From: Stenopsyche tienmushanensis | Taxonomy: Eukaryota; Arthropoda; Insecta; Trichoptera; Stenopsychidae | Reading direction: 5' to 3' | Assembly: GCA_008973525.1 (NCBI GenBank) | Contig: WACJ01000120.1 | Span: 372,001 to 436,000, forward strand | Length of the DNA: 64,000 nt | Shown here: in pieces, positions 12,800 through 23,939 of the stretch | How the letters are laid out: each line of letters opens with the position of its first letter | Position numbering within the stretch: position 1 is the first letter of the stretch | Notes under the pieces: generated by a model | Told to the model about the DNA's origin: nothing | Database searches by the model: none | The model's input: only the letters and a program-made list of their open reading frames with translations | Program-made: the position numbers and the translations under genes

Positions 12800-14971
12800 A
12801 TAACATGGCAGCTATAATTTAGCAAATTTTGAGCGTTCATATTGAAAGACCCTATACTACACGTTTAAATCAATTTATTAGCAACATAGTCATTCAGATA
12901 TTTCTATGAACTATTTAAATTATTATCATAATTCTAAAATAACTAATGTTATCAAAACGTGCATGATGGATTTTTTTCGAACTTTAGAAATAAAACTATG
13001 ACAAGTTTATTTTCGACCAAAAATTATCGTTCTTTCAATTGGAATTCTATGCTAAAATCATATATATATAATTCAAAGCATTCAAAATGATCTATGCTTC
13101 AACAATAGATTCATAGGATAATAGTTTTCATTATATTTTGTTTCATTAAGACAAAGACTAATCAACAATAGAAGAATAATAATGTGTGGTTGAATAAAAT
13201 GTTTGAAACCTGAAAAAGCTAATTTAAAATTAATAGAATTTTAATTGCATATATTTGCAGTCGCACAGTATATGGTAATTTATTGCTTTTTAGCAATTAG
13301 TATGATATTTACAATGCATTCCTGTTGTGTGAGTTAATTAAAACTATGTGGGCACGATAACCACACAAATGACTATCAGCAAGTTTGGCACGAAATAAAT
13401 TACCCCTGAAATACAACACATTGCACTTTGAAGTGAAAATTAAATCATACTCATAGCTTCAGGCTGAAAATCTGCAGCCGGCTTTATAGAGGAAGACCGA
13501 GCTTTTTGTTAATCCATTGGGAGCTTTTGGAAGTCTTCTTCGAATGGGCAGAAAACGACGATTATGCTGGGGCGGACGCGGAATAGCATTTTGCATCATT
13601 AATTACTTTAGTCTTTCGGAACAAAGTTTGCAACGTTGTCCAAAATGACTTATGGTCATCAGGCTGACAAATTGCGGCAATATTTAACCTTAATGACGAC
13701 AAAATCGCAGTTCTCTTTTTGGCCAAATACACGTTGCAAAATCAGCGCAATTGCGCAACGCTCACAATGCACTGATGAATGAAGATCTCGCATAAGTGAC
13801 CGATCACGATCTACTCACATCTGACGAATGATCCGATTGATGATCAGTTCATGATCGATTTTTTTTCTTTTGATCCATTAGCAACAATTTGTCTTGCGAA
13901 AATGTGAAATGTTACGCAGCGATTTTTTCCTCACATAAACATCGTCATTAAATAATTTTTAGATGACCCTTGCCACTAATGCGAAAAGCGTAATTGCGCA
14001 TTGATAATATGTATTGATGAGCAAATTGTGCCATATGGATACATAAAAAGCATGTGCCAACGAAACTCCATCACGACCTTGTCTCGGTGACAGCTCTAAG
14101 CAGAGATATGCTGCTCAAACTAACCACAGTCTTAATTCATTAACCACAACACCCTAATACATCCTATAAATCTACATTAATCGATTTTGCCTTTAATGCT
14201 CAGCCTTAGAACTTCATATCTAATTCCAAACACAATGTGACCAAATATGATTACCAAGATTAAGCTAATTCATTTCTAATTCATTTTATTATGTATAGCG
14301 AATCGGAATCAATTATTTTCCTCAAAATCATTATTTTAAATGGAGCATATCGATGGTTCTCGGCCGACTTCTCGAACGCTCTGCGTTGCCTTCGACGCTG
14401 CGATAATCTCAAATTGTCGCGTTGTTCGGCTACGGAGACCGCACCGTAAGGTCACTCGGTGCATGAGGCGTTCCGTAACTTGATTTTGATGACAGTCCCG
14501 AGACCTATGAACATTCTGTTTTGAAGGGGATGCGGTTTTTGATTCTCAACGATACTTCACGGCGATGTCGAAAAGAAAAGGATTTGATATTAGACGACGA
14601 TCGTGAAGCACAAGGTCTCATCCGGTTACGGTGAAATACTCCACACAATACTACCAATGTGTATATTGCTAAAATTTGACTTTAAATGAATCTGAATGCA
14701 GTCTGAAAAACTACCTCTCATTATTCGGAGGCTTGTTCTGTTTCCAATTCTAATTCTGTCTGGGATTAATTTGACTTTAAACGAATCAAACCCTATAGGT
14801 GTACGCTCAACGAGTTTTTAAATTGTGATCCGTCGGTTCATTTAAAATCCTCGATTAAATGTCCCTAACATACCCATAATGAAATATATGGCATAAAAGT
14901 TGGATTTAAATAATGCAAATTATTTTATAAATAAAATATAGTTTTTAGAATTTTTTGATGTAAAAATTACA
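12800..14971. other. Intergenic, no gene recognised
   Basis: No supported gene. A GC-richer patch at about 14,350-14,640 contains TTGTTCGGCT within a context that recurs loosely at 25,681-25,760, suggesting two old fragments of one repeat. The word TTTGACTTTAAA occurs twice (about 14,675 and 14,770). Confidence 0.45.
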
Positions 14972-15080
14972 TAGGCGCGGTAGGGCAAATTGGCTCGAAC
15001 GTCACAAAAATTAAGCTCCAAGTATAAGGTAACAATTGCATCAATAGCCTGCCTATTTTATTATATATTACACAAACAAA
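14972..15080 (-). repeat. R1 family copy with internal deletion
   Basis: Begins at the family's distal end (GCGCGGTAGGGCAAATTGGC, the complement of the GCCAATTTGCCCTACCGCG block) and ends with the core complement (TATTTTATTATATATTACAC at about 15,055-15,074). Much of the middle is missing. Confidence 0.7.
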
Positions 15081-16300
15081 AGTTCGTCATTGAAAAATAA
15101 TTGCATAAGGTCATTTTTTCTGGGAGATATTAAAAAAATGTTTAATTGCTTTTAGCCATAAAAAAATTAAAATCCATTAAATGGAAATAAGAGAAAAAAA
15201 TATCATATTTTAACCCAGAAAAATACATTTGAATGATAAATAGACGGATTACCAACTCCACAAAAGCTTGTTGTTGAAGTGTGCCAAATGTATTACATTG
15301 TAAGAGCTTAAAAGGTTGGGGATTTGAGATTTGATCATATTTATTGCGTTTTTACGTTTAAGTTTAGTATAGTTTAAGTCATAATTGCATAGAAATCATT
15401 TTGCATACTAACGATGATGTTATTTTTGTTACAGGTGAGTGATTTTCATATTTAAATGCTGCCATCTATACGTGAAACTTATTACTATTATAAAAAACCA
15501 ACATTTTTAGTAATATAACTTAAAAGTAAGTACATTTAAGTTTATGCAAAGCAAAAATTATATATAAAGGAAAAAAAACGTTTTAAAAAACTTTAAAAAT
15601 CTGACGTTATATGAAATTATTTTTTAAAGCACAAAATTGTTCTTATTTTGATCAAATTTGATCTAAAGGTATCATCAATTTTTGATCATCAGAACCTTTT
15701 TTATTATTGGTTCAAAATCGCAGCCTCCTGTTGGCTCATTTCTTTGATTATCTTATGGTCAATATCCGGGAGCATTAATATTATTTGATTATTTCTGCAA
15801 TCTATGACGATTTTCATTTAATTCAACCATTTCCTATATTTTTCTTGCAATCCAACTCTAGAAACGACAATGAAATTTTTGAGCTTCATCATAAAATAAT
15901 AAATAATCTTATTTATAAAGGATTATACCAACTCGATATCTATCAGAGCTTTGATTTGCAATTCTATGTGCAAATGTGTCATAAAATATCGACTATTATA
16001 ATCACATTCAAACATCCCACATTACTATGAAAGTCATCAATGATCGATAGTATTTATTAGACATTTTTTATGCAATGGCCTAGTTCTTAGATTATTATTA
16101 TAAATCTAGGATGTGCAATAGCGTTGAAAGTATATTTGTTCAATTATATATAATACATCCGGATATATATTAATATCCTGTATCTGAATCAAGTCTACCG
16201 ATGGTTTGCCAATGTAGGTACAAATTAAAAATAGTTATAAATTCACAACTCAATTTATTATAATTATTGTTGCAAAAATTATACCGTAATTATCATTGCA
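15081..16300. other. Intergenic, no gene recognised
   Basis: Very AT-rich; no transposase motif, repeat-family member or supported open frame found. Confidence 0.5.
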
Positions 16301-16308
16301 AATCAGTC

Positions 16309-16545
16309 AGTCATAGATGACCGTGACCGATTTTGTGGTATTTATTTTTTCTAAACCAGGGAATCAGGCTAAATCTGATTCGAGACAATCGATCGAAGAT
16401 ATTATCCGCATTATCAAATTTAATTCTTTAAATTGCGAGATTATACCACATCCACTTTATTCAACAGACCTCACCCCAACAGATATACACCTATATCGCA
16501 ACTTAGAATATATTCAATATACGAAACCGACATATTGAGGCTGAT
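16309..16545 (+). pseudogene. Mariner-like transposase C-terminal relic
   Basis: Plus-strand reading contains LNCEIIPHPLYSTDLTPTDI followed by HLYRNLEYIQ. This is the catalytic-domain motif of mariner transposases (family form LxWExLPHPPYSPDLAPTDYHLFRSL), including the third acidic residue of the catalytic triad. Upstream and downstream parts of the protein are not recognisable and the frame closes at 16,538, so this is a decayed fragment. Confidence 0.75.
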
Positions 16546-16725
16546 GTAGATAAGTTTGATTAAATACAATTTGAATTCCGAACGTTCGTGTGGTAGACCC
16601 TAATAATATCAACGAAATATATTTCTAATCGAGTTTTAATTCGCAAAATTATTATTCCTTAATATTAAAGAATTTTGCTATTTTAACAGTATTAACAGAT
16701 TAATATAATCAAACTTGTAAAATAT

Positions 16726-17300
16726 GGTTAGGCTGAAAACTAATGCACACATGCTTGCAGAGTGCAAACAAAAACAAATCGCAAGACTGTCATAATGTAC
16801 ATTAAAGTACAATTTTTAAGTTTCAAAATCGTATATTTATTTTTCAATGTTTTTACATTCCTTCACTTTAAAAATTCTTCTCAAAATATCTGCGATTCGC
16901 TTTTGAGTAATTCGTCGGTCATTTTAATCAAATCATCGATGAGCTCGCCTGTGGCAGTGATCGAACGTCCGCTTTCATCGACAATTATGGCTTTTCCAGG
17001 CTCACATTTTTGCATTTCCGGCAAATTTTATTATCCATCGACTTACAGTAGACCTATCAACAGCATCATCACCATAAACGGCTTGTAAACGATGATTAAT
17101 ATAAAAAAGAAGTCACTTTTTATTTTCACTTTTCACACAGAAGTCTCCATACTTTCGCTTCTGTAATAATCCGGATGAACTCAACGACCTCAAATCCCAA
17201 ATTGAGCGGGAATGTAACTTCCACATGCCCCCCGGAGCATTTCTAAAAATCATTTTATTCGCGATCTACAATCATGTGTGCATTAGTTTTCAGCCCATCC
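16726..17300 (-). mobile_element. Internally deleted mariner-like element with 28 bp inverted ends
   Basis: Terminal inverted repeats: 16,726-16,753 (GGTTAGGCTGAAAACTAATG...) and the complement of 17,273-17,300 (GGATGGGCTGAAAACTAATG...), 26 of 28 positions alike. Inside, the minus strand at about 17,088-16,870 reads LQAVYGDDAVDRSTVSRWI and then NDRRITQKRIADILRRIF. This resembles the N-terminal helix-turn-helix region of mariner transposases (VYGDExVxRxxVxRWxxRF...RRITxREIAxEL). No catalytic domain is visible in 575 bp, so it is non-autonomous. An R1 copy begins just beyond its right end. Confidence 0.75.
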
Positions 17301-17302
17301 TT

Positions 17303-17395
17303 TTATAATAAAATACACACACACAGTATAGGCAGCGCAGCGCATGCGCGTAGCTCGTTGATATATGCGATGGAGACGGAGAAATTTCGTATGTG
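17303..17395 (+). repeat. R1 family copy (5' truncated)
   Basis: Starts inside the core (TTATAATAAAATACACACAC), then shows the ATAGGCAGCGCAGCGCATGCGCGTAGC block and ATGCGATGGAGACGGAGAAA. The left part of the core is lost exactly where the mariner-like element at 16,726-17,300 ends. Confidence 0.7.
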
Positions 17396-17399
17396 GATC

Positions 17400-19390
17400 C
17401 TTTGGATATTTAGACCTTTGCGAATTATGTTAGATTGCGACATTGATTGTTAGTGCTTCAATTTAAACAAGAAATCCTTATGCGTCTCATTTTATAAAAT
17501 TATATTATTATTTCCCATGGTAAAAAATCTTGCAGTTCTGTCAATTTGTATACTCTGCTTCTGTATTTATGGAGCTTGCAGCCGATGATTTTTTAAACAT
17601 ACACCGAGCAAATACGGTGAACAGAATGTACTTTCACTGAAGCTGTATATCATTATGTAAGACTTCAATTTGGTGAGCTGTGGAACGATGGCGAATGAGA
17701 AGTAGTAAAAAATGTGAGCAAATGACGGTTCGATCATTAAAATCGTCTCTGTGAGTAAAATATACATTCTCTAGATAGATGATCGGATGGATAGAATCGA
17801 TGGGCGTTACGCGGAAGTGGATCGTCTGATTTCTAACTGCTCTCTTCAATAATGCATGTGCTCGGGCTCCGGGCCAACAGTCGCATAGGAATGGTTGTCT
17901 TAGCATTTTTTTTTTTTGAAGTTGTCGCAAAATTCGCCAACCAGTTCCCGGAGATTCGCGAAATTCGATTTGAGGCTGATACACTCCGGCGGGATCACTC
18001 TTCCCGACTTGGCGGAACGGCGAACTTTTAAACTCTCGCAAACTTGATAACGCGTAATAAATTAAACACGTTACGCCTGCAAAGACGTCATACGGTGACA
18101 TACGTGTTCTAGAATAACAAATAGCTCTCGCCTTTATTATGTGAACAAACTTTGTTATTCAAAAGCCTCAACGATATATAAATTATATACACTCGAAGAT
18201 TATAGACCTATATATCCGTGGATGCGGCTCAAAAATACGATTTACTTCGTTTATGTACACTCTTAACCCTCTTAGTGTCGGACGTCGATATATCATTGTT
18301 ATTAACACACGCGAAAAGTGTCAATGCCGATATATCGTCATTTACACGATGATGTCTTACTTCTTACGTTGCGAAACAACTATGTCTCGAAACAATTAAT
18401 ATGAGAGTTTAATTTAATAAACATATTCATTTTAAATGACAACTGCAAAATTGCGACAGTGAACAAGTGAAACGCTGAAAAAAGTGTTTAAAAAACGTAA
18501 CTTATATCGTCGATTGAATAGACAAGGATTACTGCAACTGAATTATTTGAAATTATCAAGAAACACCATGTTTATTGTGCATTTTAGGTACTATTATATA
18601 TGGCCTGTTCCTGAACATCGTTGTACTTGTAGTACAGCAAAATTCTGGATTATATTTGAATCTTTCTCGTATTTAACGGCTTATGTTTGAGGCTTTGTTT
18701 TAAATCTGAGCCACAATACATTCAATCAAATTCAATAATTTTTCCGCCTCAAAGATGACCTATAACTCTGAAAGAAGTCCATAAAACCTCAACAATGATT
18801 TTGGTGCGGATAAGCATCTAATATCCAAGATGTTTTGTACATGGACCGACAAAAAAAATTGATGGTTAGGAGGATCTTTTGCTACGTTTCACACAGAGTC
18901 CCTATGGCCATTTATTTTTCAATATTTTGAAAAAACACCCAAAATATCACCTTTAAATCGTCATAACTTTGCAATTAGTTTAAAGAAAATTAGTTCAACG
19001 CTTCCAAAGTCAATGAGAAATGTCAACTTATAAATTATTTAAACAAAAAACTAACAACTATTTTGAACTTAGTTTAGTTTTTAAAAAAATCCTAGTTTAT
19101 ACCCTTTCCAACGATATGTTACGCATCATACAAATCATTCAATAAGTTGTTAAACTTAAAGAGGTACCATTTTACCAAAGGGTTAAGAAAATATTTTTAT
19201 GCTTATGATGTTTTTATTAAATTTATTTACAAAATTTGTTCAAATTCTTCCACCTCTGCTTCGTATAAACGCATGACACATTTTTTTTATTTCAACTATA
19301 ATTGTCTGAAGAAACATTTTCTCTTTCGTTTATGCAAAGGTGGCGCTTATTCCTTCTATTAGGGTTTCTTTTGTGAGCACCACTGTCGTG
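17400..19390. other. Intergenic; one unrecognised 155-codon frame
   Basis: Contains a minus-strand open frame at 17,634-18,101 (listed separately) and, at 18,263, TTAA followed by CCCTCTTAGTGTCGGACG. The latter resembles the left end of the TTAA-flanked MITE at 38,939. No opposite end was found here. Confidence 0.4.
17634..18101 (-). other. Unrecognised open reading frame, 155 codons
   Basis: The longest open frame outside the Tweedle genes, lying partly in a GC-richer patch (about 17,770-18,080). The predicted product starts MSPYDVFAGVTCLIYYALSS, with a short hydrophobic stretch near the N-terminus, then a basic middle part. I recognise no domain, motif or clear signal peptide, and see no TATA box, splice sites or poly(A) signal tied to it. 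It may be a lineage-specific gene, an exon or a chance frame; chance is the most likely. Confidence 0.15.
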
Positions 19391-19394
19391 TAAA

Positions 19395-19560
19395 TTAATG
19401 CTTTTTGCATCTCTATTTCGTGGCTCGCACGATCTCCAAACCTGACACCATCGGATTTATTTGTCTGGGAACGCACCTTATTCCATGGCTCGCACAGTCT
19501 CCAGATCTGACACTACTAGATTTCTTTACCTAGGGACGTATCCAAGAAGGTTTTTAAATT
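19395..19560 (+). pseudogene. Tandemly duplicated transposase motif
   Basis: Two adjacent direct copies of about 70 bp. The first (about 19,418-19,480) reads WLARSPNLTPSDLFVWE. The second (about 19,485-19,555) reads WLAQSPDLTLLDFF in a different frame, with a stop soon after. Both match the WPARSPDLTPLDFFLWG motif around the third catalytic acidic residue of Tc1/mariner-superfamily transposases. The shared motif in two frames indicates a duplication after the element was already dead. Confidence 0.65.
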
Positions 19561-19569
19561 AGTCTATAT

Positions 19570-20750
19570 CTATAAAAATGAACGCCTGCATGCATGAGTT
19601 GTATACACTCATCCGATGGCGATATAACTTTGAGGAGTTATTGTGCACTCGCACTAAAATTTAAATAATCTGGATTGAAGCAATCTGCAAACAGAAATAC
19701 ATTATTATCTAAATGTAATCATACGCAAATCTAAATAATTTATATCTATAAAATAGGTTATATTCCCGTAGATTTATTTCTTCCAGAATTTAGTATGCCG
19801 AATATATTAAACGTATTTTAAAGCTATTATTTGATCAGATTTGAAAACAATATTTATCAGCACGATCAACCGGCTTCACATTTCCAGGTTTTCACGTGAA
19901 ACCTATTAACTTTCCGCAAAATATACATTGGGAAACGCTGTAATAGAGAACGAGGTGTGGCAAAAAAAAGGTTTAAAGGCAATAAATCTGTCAGTTACTT
20001 GATGATACATTTGGCATTTTATAAAATAATATCTCGATTTGACGTTAATTTACGAGGATGAACAAAAATAAGGAATAGGGTGGCCGGGATGAATAAATAT
20101 ATGATTTCTATATAATAGGGATCATAATAATAATAGTTCATAATAGACGTACGGCAATAATTTATTCGCCTTTAATTTCGAAATATATCGAGTTTTTTTC
20201 TCAATGATACCAATTCTGTTTAAGCATTCTTCGCTTAGGTACATTTTTTTCAGCCGGCACTGAAAGGGTTTAATTAATTCTACAAACACGTTTCACTTCT
20301 TCGCTTGCAGAATTATCAAAGGAAAGGAATCGAGTGGTTGTAGACTTAAATTTTTCCGAGCGCATGTTCTTTAAATTCTATCCACGGCGAAGAAACTTGT
20401 ATTTTTTGACAATGTCTTGACCATTTCTATCAATCGCAACATTTTATCTAATATTGATATACTATGTTAATTATGGGTCAAACTTCGACATAAAGTGATA
20501 TTGATTTGATTTTATTAAGTAGATCTTGGACTCTTAATATAAAGGTTCGTATTCAACACGGATTTATCCTGATTCTTTATATGTAAAAAAGAAAACACGT
20601 TCAATATAGTCGGGAAGGGCCATCTAAAAATGATGACAAAACCACATAGAAATCGTCTATCCTTGGGAATATATCATATGAGGATAACCTACATACAATA
20701 AACTATAATAAGGTAAGATCTAACCCTAGAGAAATTCCTACCTACGGATA
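19570..20750. other. Intergenic, no gene recognised
   Basis: AT-rich, nothing recognised. Confidence 0.5.
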
Positions 20751-20751
20751 C

Positions 20752-20983
20752 AATTCAACACATTGACTGCGGGGGACGCGGAATCCACGTCGCGCGCATA
20801 CCCAGAGCTTTACATATCCATACATTTTTATAATTTGATACTTTTACGAAATTAACCCTCTTTAGACTCATATATATATGTCTATAAAAATTACAATTAC
20901 TTTGAGACATGTCAGTTTTAGTAAAAAAAATAAGTTTTTACGATTTCGCCGCAAAACGCCCCCCGTAGTCAATGTGTCAATTA
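20752..20983. mobile_element. TTAA-associated MITE (piggyBac-like ends)
   Basis: Inverted ends: ACACATTGACTGCGGGGG at 20,758-20,775 and the complement ACACATTGACTACGGGGGG read inward from 20,977. The right end abuts TTAA (20,981-20,984); the left has TTCA, perhaps a mutated TTAA. The element is about 230 bp with no coding sequence. TTAA targets and ACACATTGAC-type ends are typical of piggyBac-related non-autonomous elements; the assignment is inferred from ends alone. Confidence 0.55.
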
Positions 20984-21423
20984 ACTCTTTCCGGCTCGCT
21001 CACTTTTAAAAGCGCGTCTCCGTTTTGTAGATTCATAAACGCATTTACATAAATAATACATTTCTTTTCTGTTTTCGTCGAAAAATGATATTATACATGC
21101 TCAAAATTTCGCTAAATCATTGAAATTATAAAATTCAACTTGCTCTATGTTTTTCATCCCATGTGCCACATATGAGTATTAAATAATTCCTGTGTTTATT
21201 TTTGGCTCTGATTTTTTATAGTTGTCCCTAAAATACGTATTTTATTCCGATTCAAGTGATTAAATCTTAAGATATCAATATTATTGGTTTTTTTTTTTAA
21301 ACTTGCGCTTAACACATTTTGGGGTTCTATCACGCTGGTGCACCAAGATACGGATTACATTTTTGCATACCAATGCGCACCAAAATAAAAGTGTTTCAAT
21401 TTGTTCTTGTTTGCTAAGAATTA

Positions 21424-22283
21424 CACTCAAACCTCTTTTTGTGCGACTTTTTTTGTGCGATTTCGAAGTTATGCGGTTTTTTTAAACCCTATTTTTTATT
21501 ATTTCATAGAGATATAGCATCTGCTATCGTTGAATATACGACCCCGCCTTTTATTCTAGTTTAGAATTTTGAAAACTTGATTTCGTTTTTTCTCAATGTT
21601 CCGTCTTTTAAAAATACATTCTCTAAAGGAATTTCCAAAATTCCAACTACTTACAGAGTTATAACTATTTTAGTAACGCGGCAACTTGGTCGGTCCTGCC
21701 GTAATGAACTCATATATCATGTTTTAATTCATTAATTTACTTCAAACTGGGTACGAATCTTTACTATATAACCCTCTATTATTCCTACCAGATTTATGTC
21801 AAAATTTATTTTTCAATTATTAAAAAAAAAACTGACAAAAAAGGTCAAAAAATGACTTTTTGTGATTTTTTTTTTAGTTAGGGACTATAGTGACATCTTT
21901 GCTAATTATGAATTCCGAAGAAGCGAGCCATTTTGAGTCATATCGAAAATCGCAACGAAAACTATCATACAGCGATGATAGTATGTAATTAAAATAATAA
22001 GTATTTCTCTAATGGATGAGATGCCAGATGTCAGGCATCCTTAAAATTTTACTAATGATGCACGACATCCTTTAAATGTTACCAAAAAAAAAAATTAATT
22101 GCCATATTGTTTTTCAATTTTTTATTAACTTTTTTTGTGCGATTTTGGATATATTTTATATAGCTGTTCTAATGTTATGCGGTTTTTAAAATTCATGGAA
22201 CGCATGTCATAGGTTTTTTTGTGCGATTTATTTTTGTACGATTTTCCGCGGAACGCATCTACCGCACAAAAAAGGTTTAAGTG
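21424..22283 (+). mobile_element. Pogo/Tigger-like MITE, copy 1 (P1 family, about 860 bp)
   Basis: Inverted ends: CACTCAAACCTCTTTTTGTG at the left and, at the right, CGCACAAAAAAGGTTTAAGTG (22,263-22,283). Next to the ends are matched GTGCGATTT / ATGCGGTTTTT and CCGCGGAACGCATCTACCGC blocks. The interior carries AGTTAGGGACTATAGTGACA and a GATGCCAGATGTCAGGCATCC segment shared, in inverse orientation, with the copy at 48,170-48,815. No transposase is encoded. The CACT/CAGN...GTGCG ends are like those of Tigger (pogo) elements; the class is inferred. Confidence 0.7.
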
Positions 22284-22289
22284 AATATC

Positions 22290-23479
22290 GATTTTTTCAA
22301 AGGAGGTATATTTTGCAGATACTTTTAAATCACGCGAACTCCTTGCGGTGACACTTGCGTATGTTCACCATGCAAAATATTGCGGTCTGGAATGTGTTAA
22401 TGCTCAAATTGATTGAATATATATAAAAACGGATTGGCAAAGTTTGGTTAAATGGAACGCGCTCTCAACAGCGCATCTAAAGAAGCGCTTAACGTTGCAA
22501 CATCATATTGGTATTGCATCCATCAGCACTTATAAGATATATCGAGAGTGATTTATCACATGCATTTTGTAATGAAATACTTTTATAAAATGTTGCAATA
22601 AAAATCATATGATGTTGAAAATTATAAAAATGAACGCCACAAGCTTTTGATACTCATAGTTTGAAATTCCTCGGATCGTACACTTAAATGTAATTATTTC
22701 GTCGAAGGCTTCATTTTTTTAAAGTCAATTGAATTTCTAGCACCTACTCGTAAAATGGTTGCACGGAAACGTGTGTTGAGATCTGAAAGCTTTCAGTCAG
22801 CAACGAATCGATCCGATAAAATTTATTGTTGAATTTAGAAATTGAATTTCATCGTCGAGAGGAGAAACTTCTCGGTCGTAAGAAGCAGATGAATTCCAAC
22901 GTATTTCATGCTTACAGATTGCTAATAACCAACAAAGACCTGCTTATTTAGAACCAGTTTGGTATTAGATGACCATCGAGCGATGCTGAGACAATTGTGG
23001 TCTGCGCTTTGAAAGCATCTGCCCCCAAGCTAGACGTCTGCGATAATAAGCCAACAGTTTAACAGACTCGAACGTTATATGACCTGCTTATGTAAATGCT
23101 TAATTTAATTAAAAACTAGGCTACTATCGAAACACCAATGGTTATATCATACAGACTAGAAACCAAGTTCACTCAAATCGATTGTCCAAATGACAGATAC
23201 AAAGGTCCAAAACGATCAGCTTCCAAGCTCGACCATTGACCCATAATAAGATCACTCGATTTTTCTTGTTGTGCCGGTTTATCTAACGTATCGATCTGAT
23301 TGAATTACATTAAGTAGATCGCACGCAATACATTAGTTAACATATTTATATATGCAAATCGTATGTGCTTCAATTTGTCGGCCAAAAAGTGCAATTTGCC
23401 CAGTAGAAATTTGGCTCAATTCAAATGCGCTTTTTATCACTACAATCGATGACACACAAACTTCAAAATGCACCCTAAG
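22290..23479. other. Intergenic, no gene recognised
   Basis: Moderate GC, short open frames only, no family recognised. Confidence 0.5.
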
Positions 23480-23578
23480 CGCATGTCCTGCGCCGTCGCT
23501 GCTATTCCTATACGTTATACAAAGCAACCAGTGGACGCTTGCGTATTTTATTATATATTACACAAACACTACTTAATC
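23480..23578 (-). repeat. R1 family copy
   Basis: Minus-strand copy: a degenerate GCGCATGCGC/GCCGCC block (about 23,483-23,498), the complement of the TACGTATA-AGCACAAAGCAAC block, CAACCAGTGGACGC, and the core complement (TATTTTATTATATATTACAC at about 23,543-23,562). Confidence 0.7.
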
Positions 23579-23656
23579 TTGTGGATAACAAGTTCTCTTA
23601 ATAAACGGAAAAAGTTATTGATGCTTCTTTAAAATATCAACAAAACAATCAATAGG

Positions 23657-23930
23657 CTGGTAAAGTATAAGAAGGGAAAAAAGGGAGTGTCTTGATTGAC
23701 GCGATTTTAAACATTTTAGTCACCTAAATGAATAAGTATGTCGTTACAAATTTTTTGACATTTTTTCAGTTTTTATTTTTTAAAAATAATTGAAATTAAA
23801 TTTTGATATAAATCTGGTAAGAACGATAGAACTTAATATATAAAAGATTTATGTCAAATTTAAAGTAAATCAATCCATTAAAACTTGAGATATCATGTCA
23901 ACCGTGTTGAAAAAAGTCGTTTCAAGAATA
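23657..23930 (+). repeat. P3 repeat, copy 1 (shares an interior with the P1 MITE)
   Basis: Runs from GGTAAAGTATAAGAAG to ATCATGTCAACCGTGTTGAA, colinear with 33,712-34,065. The central stretch (CATTTTTTCAGTTTTTATTT ... ATAAATCTGGTAAGAACGATA) also matches, in inverse orientation, the interior of the P1 MITE at 21,424-22,283 (about 21,770-21,880). No coding sequence. Confidence 0.6.
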
Positions 23931-23939
23931 CCTTCTTAA

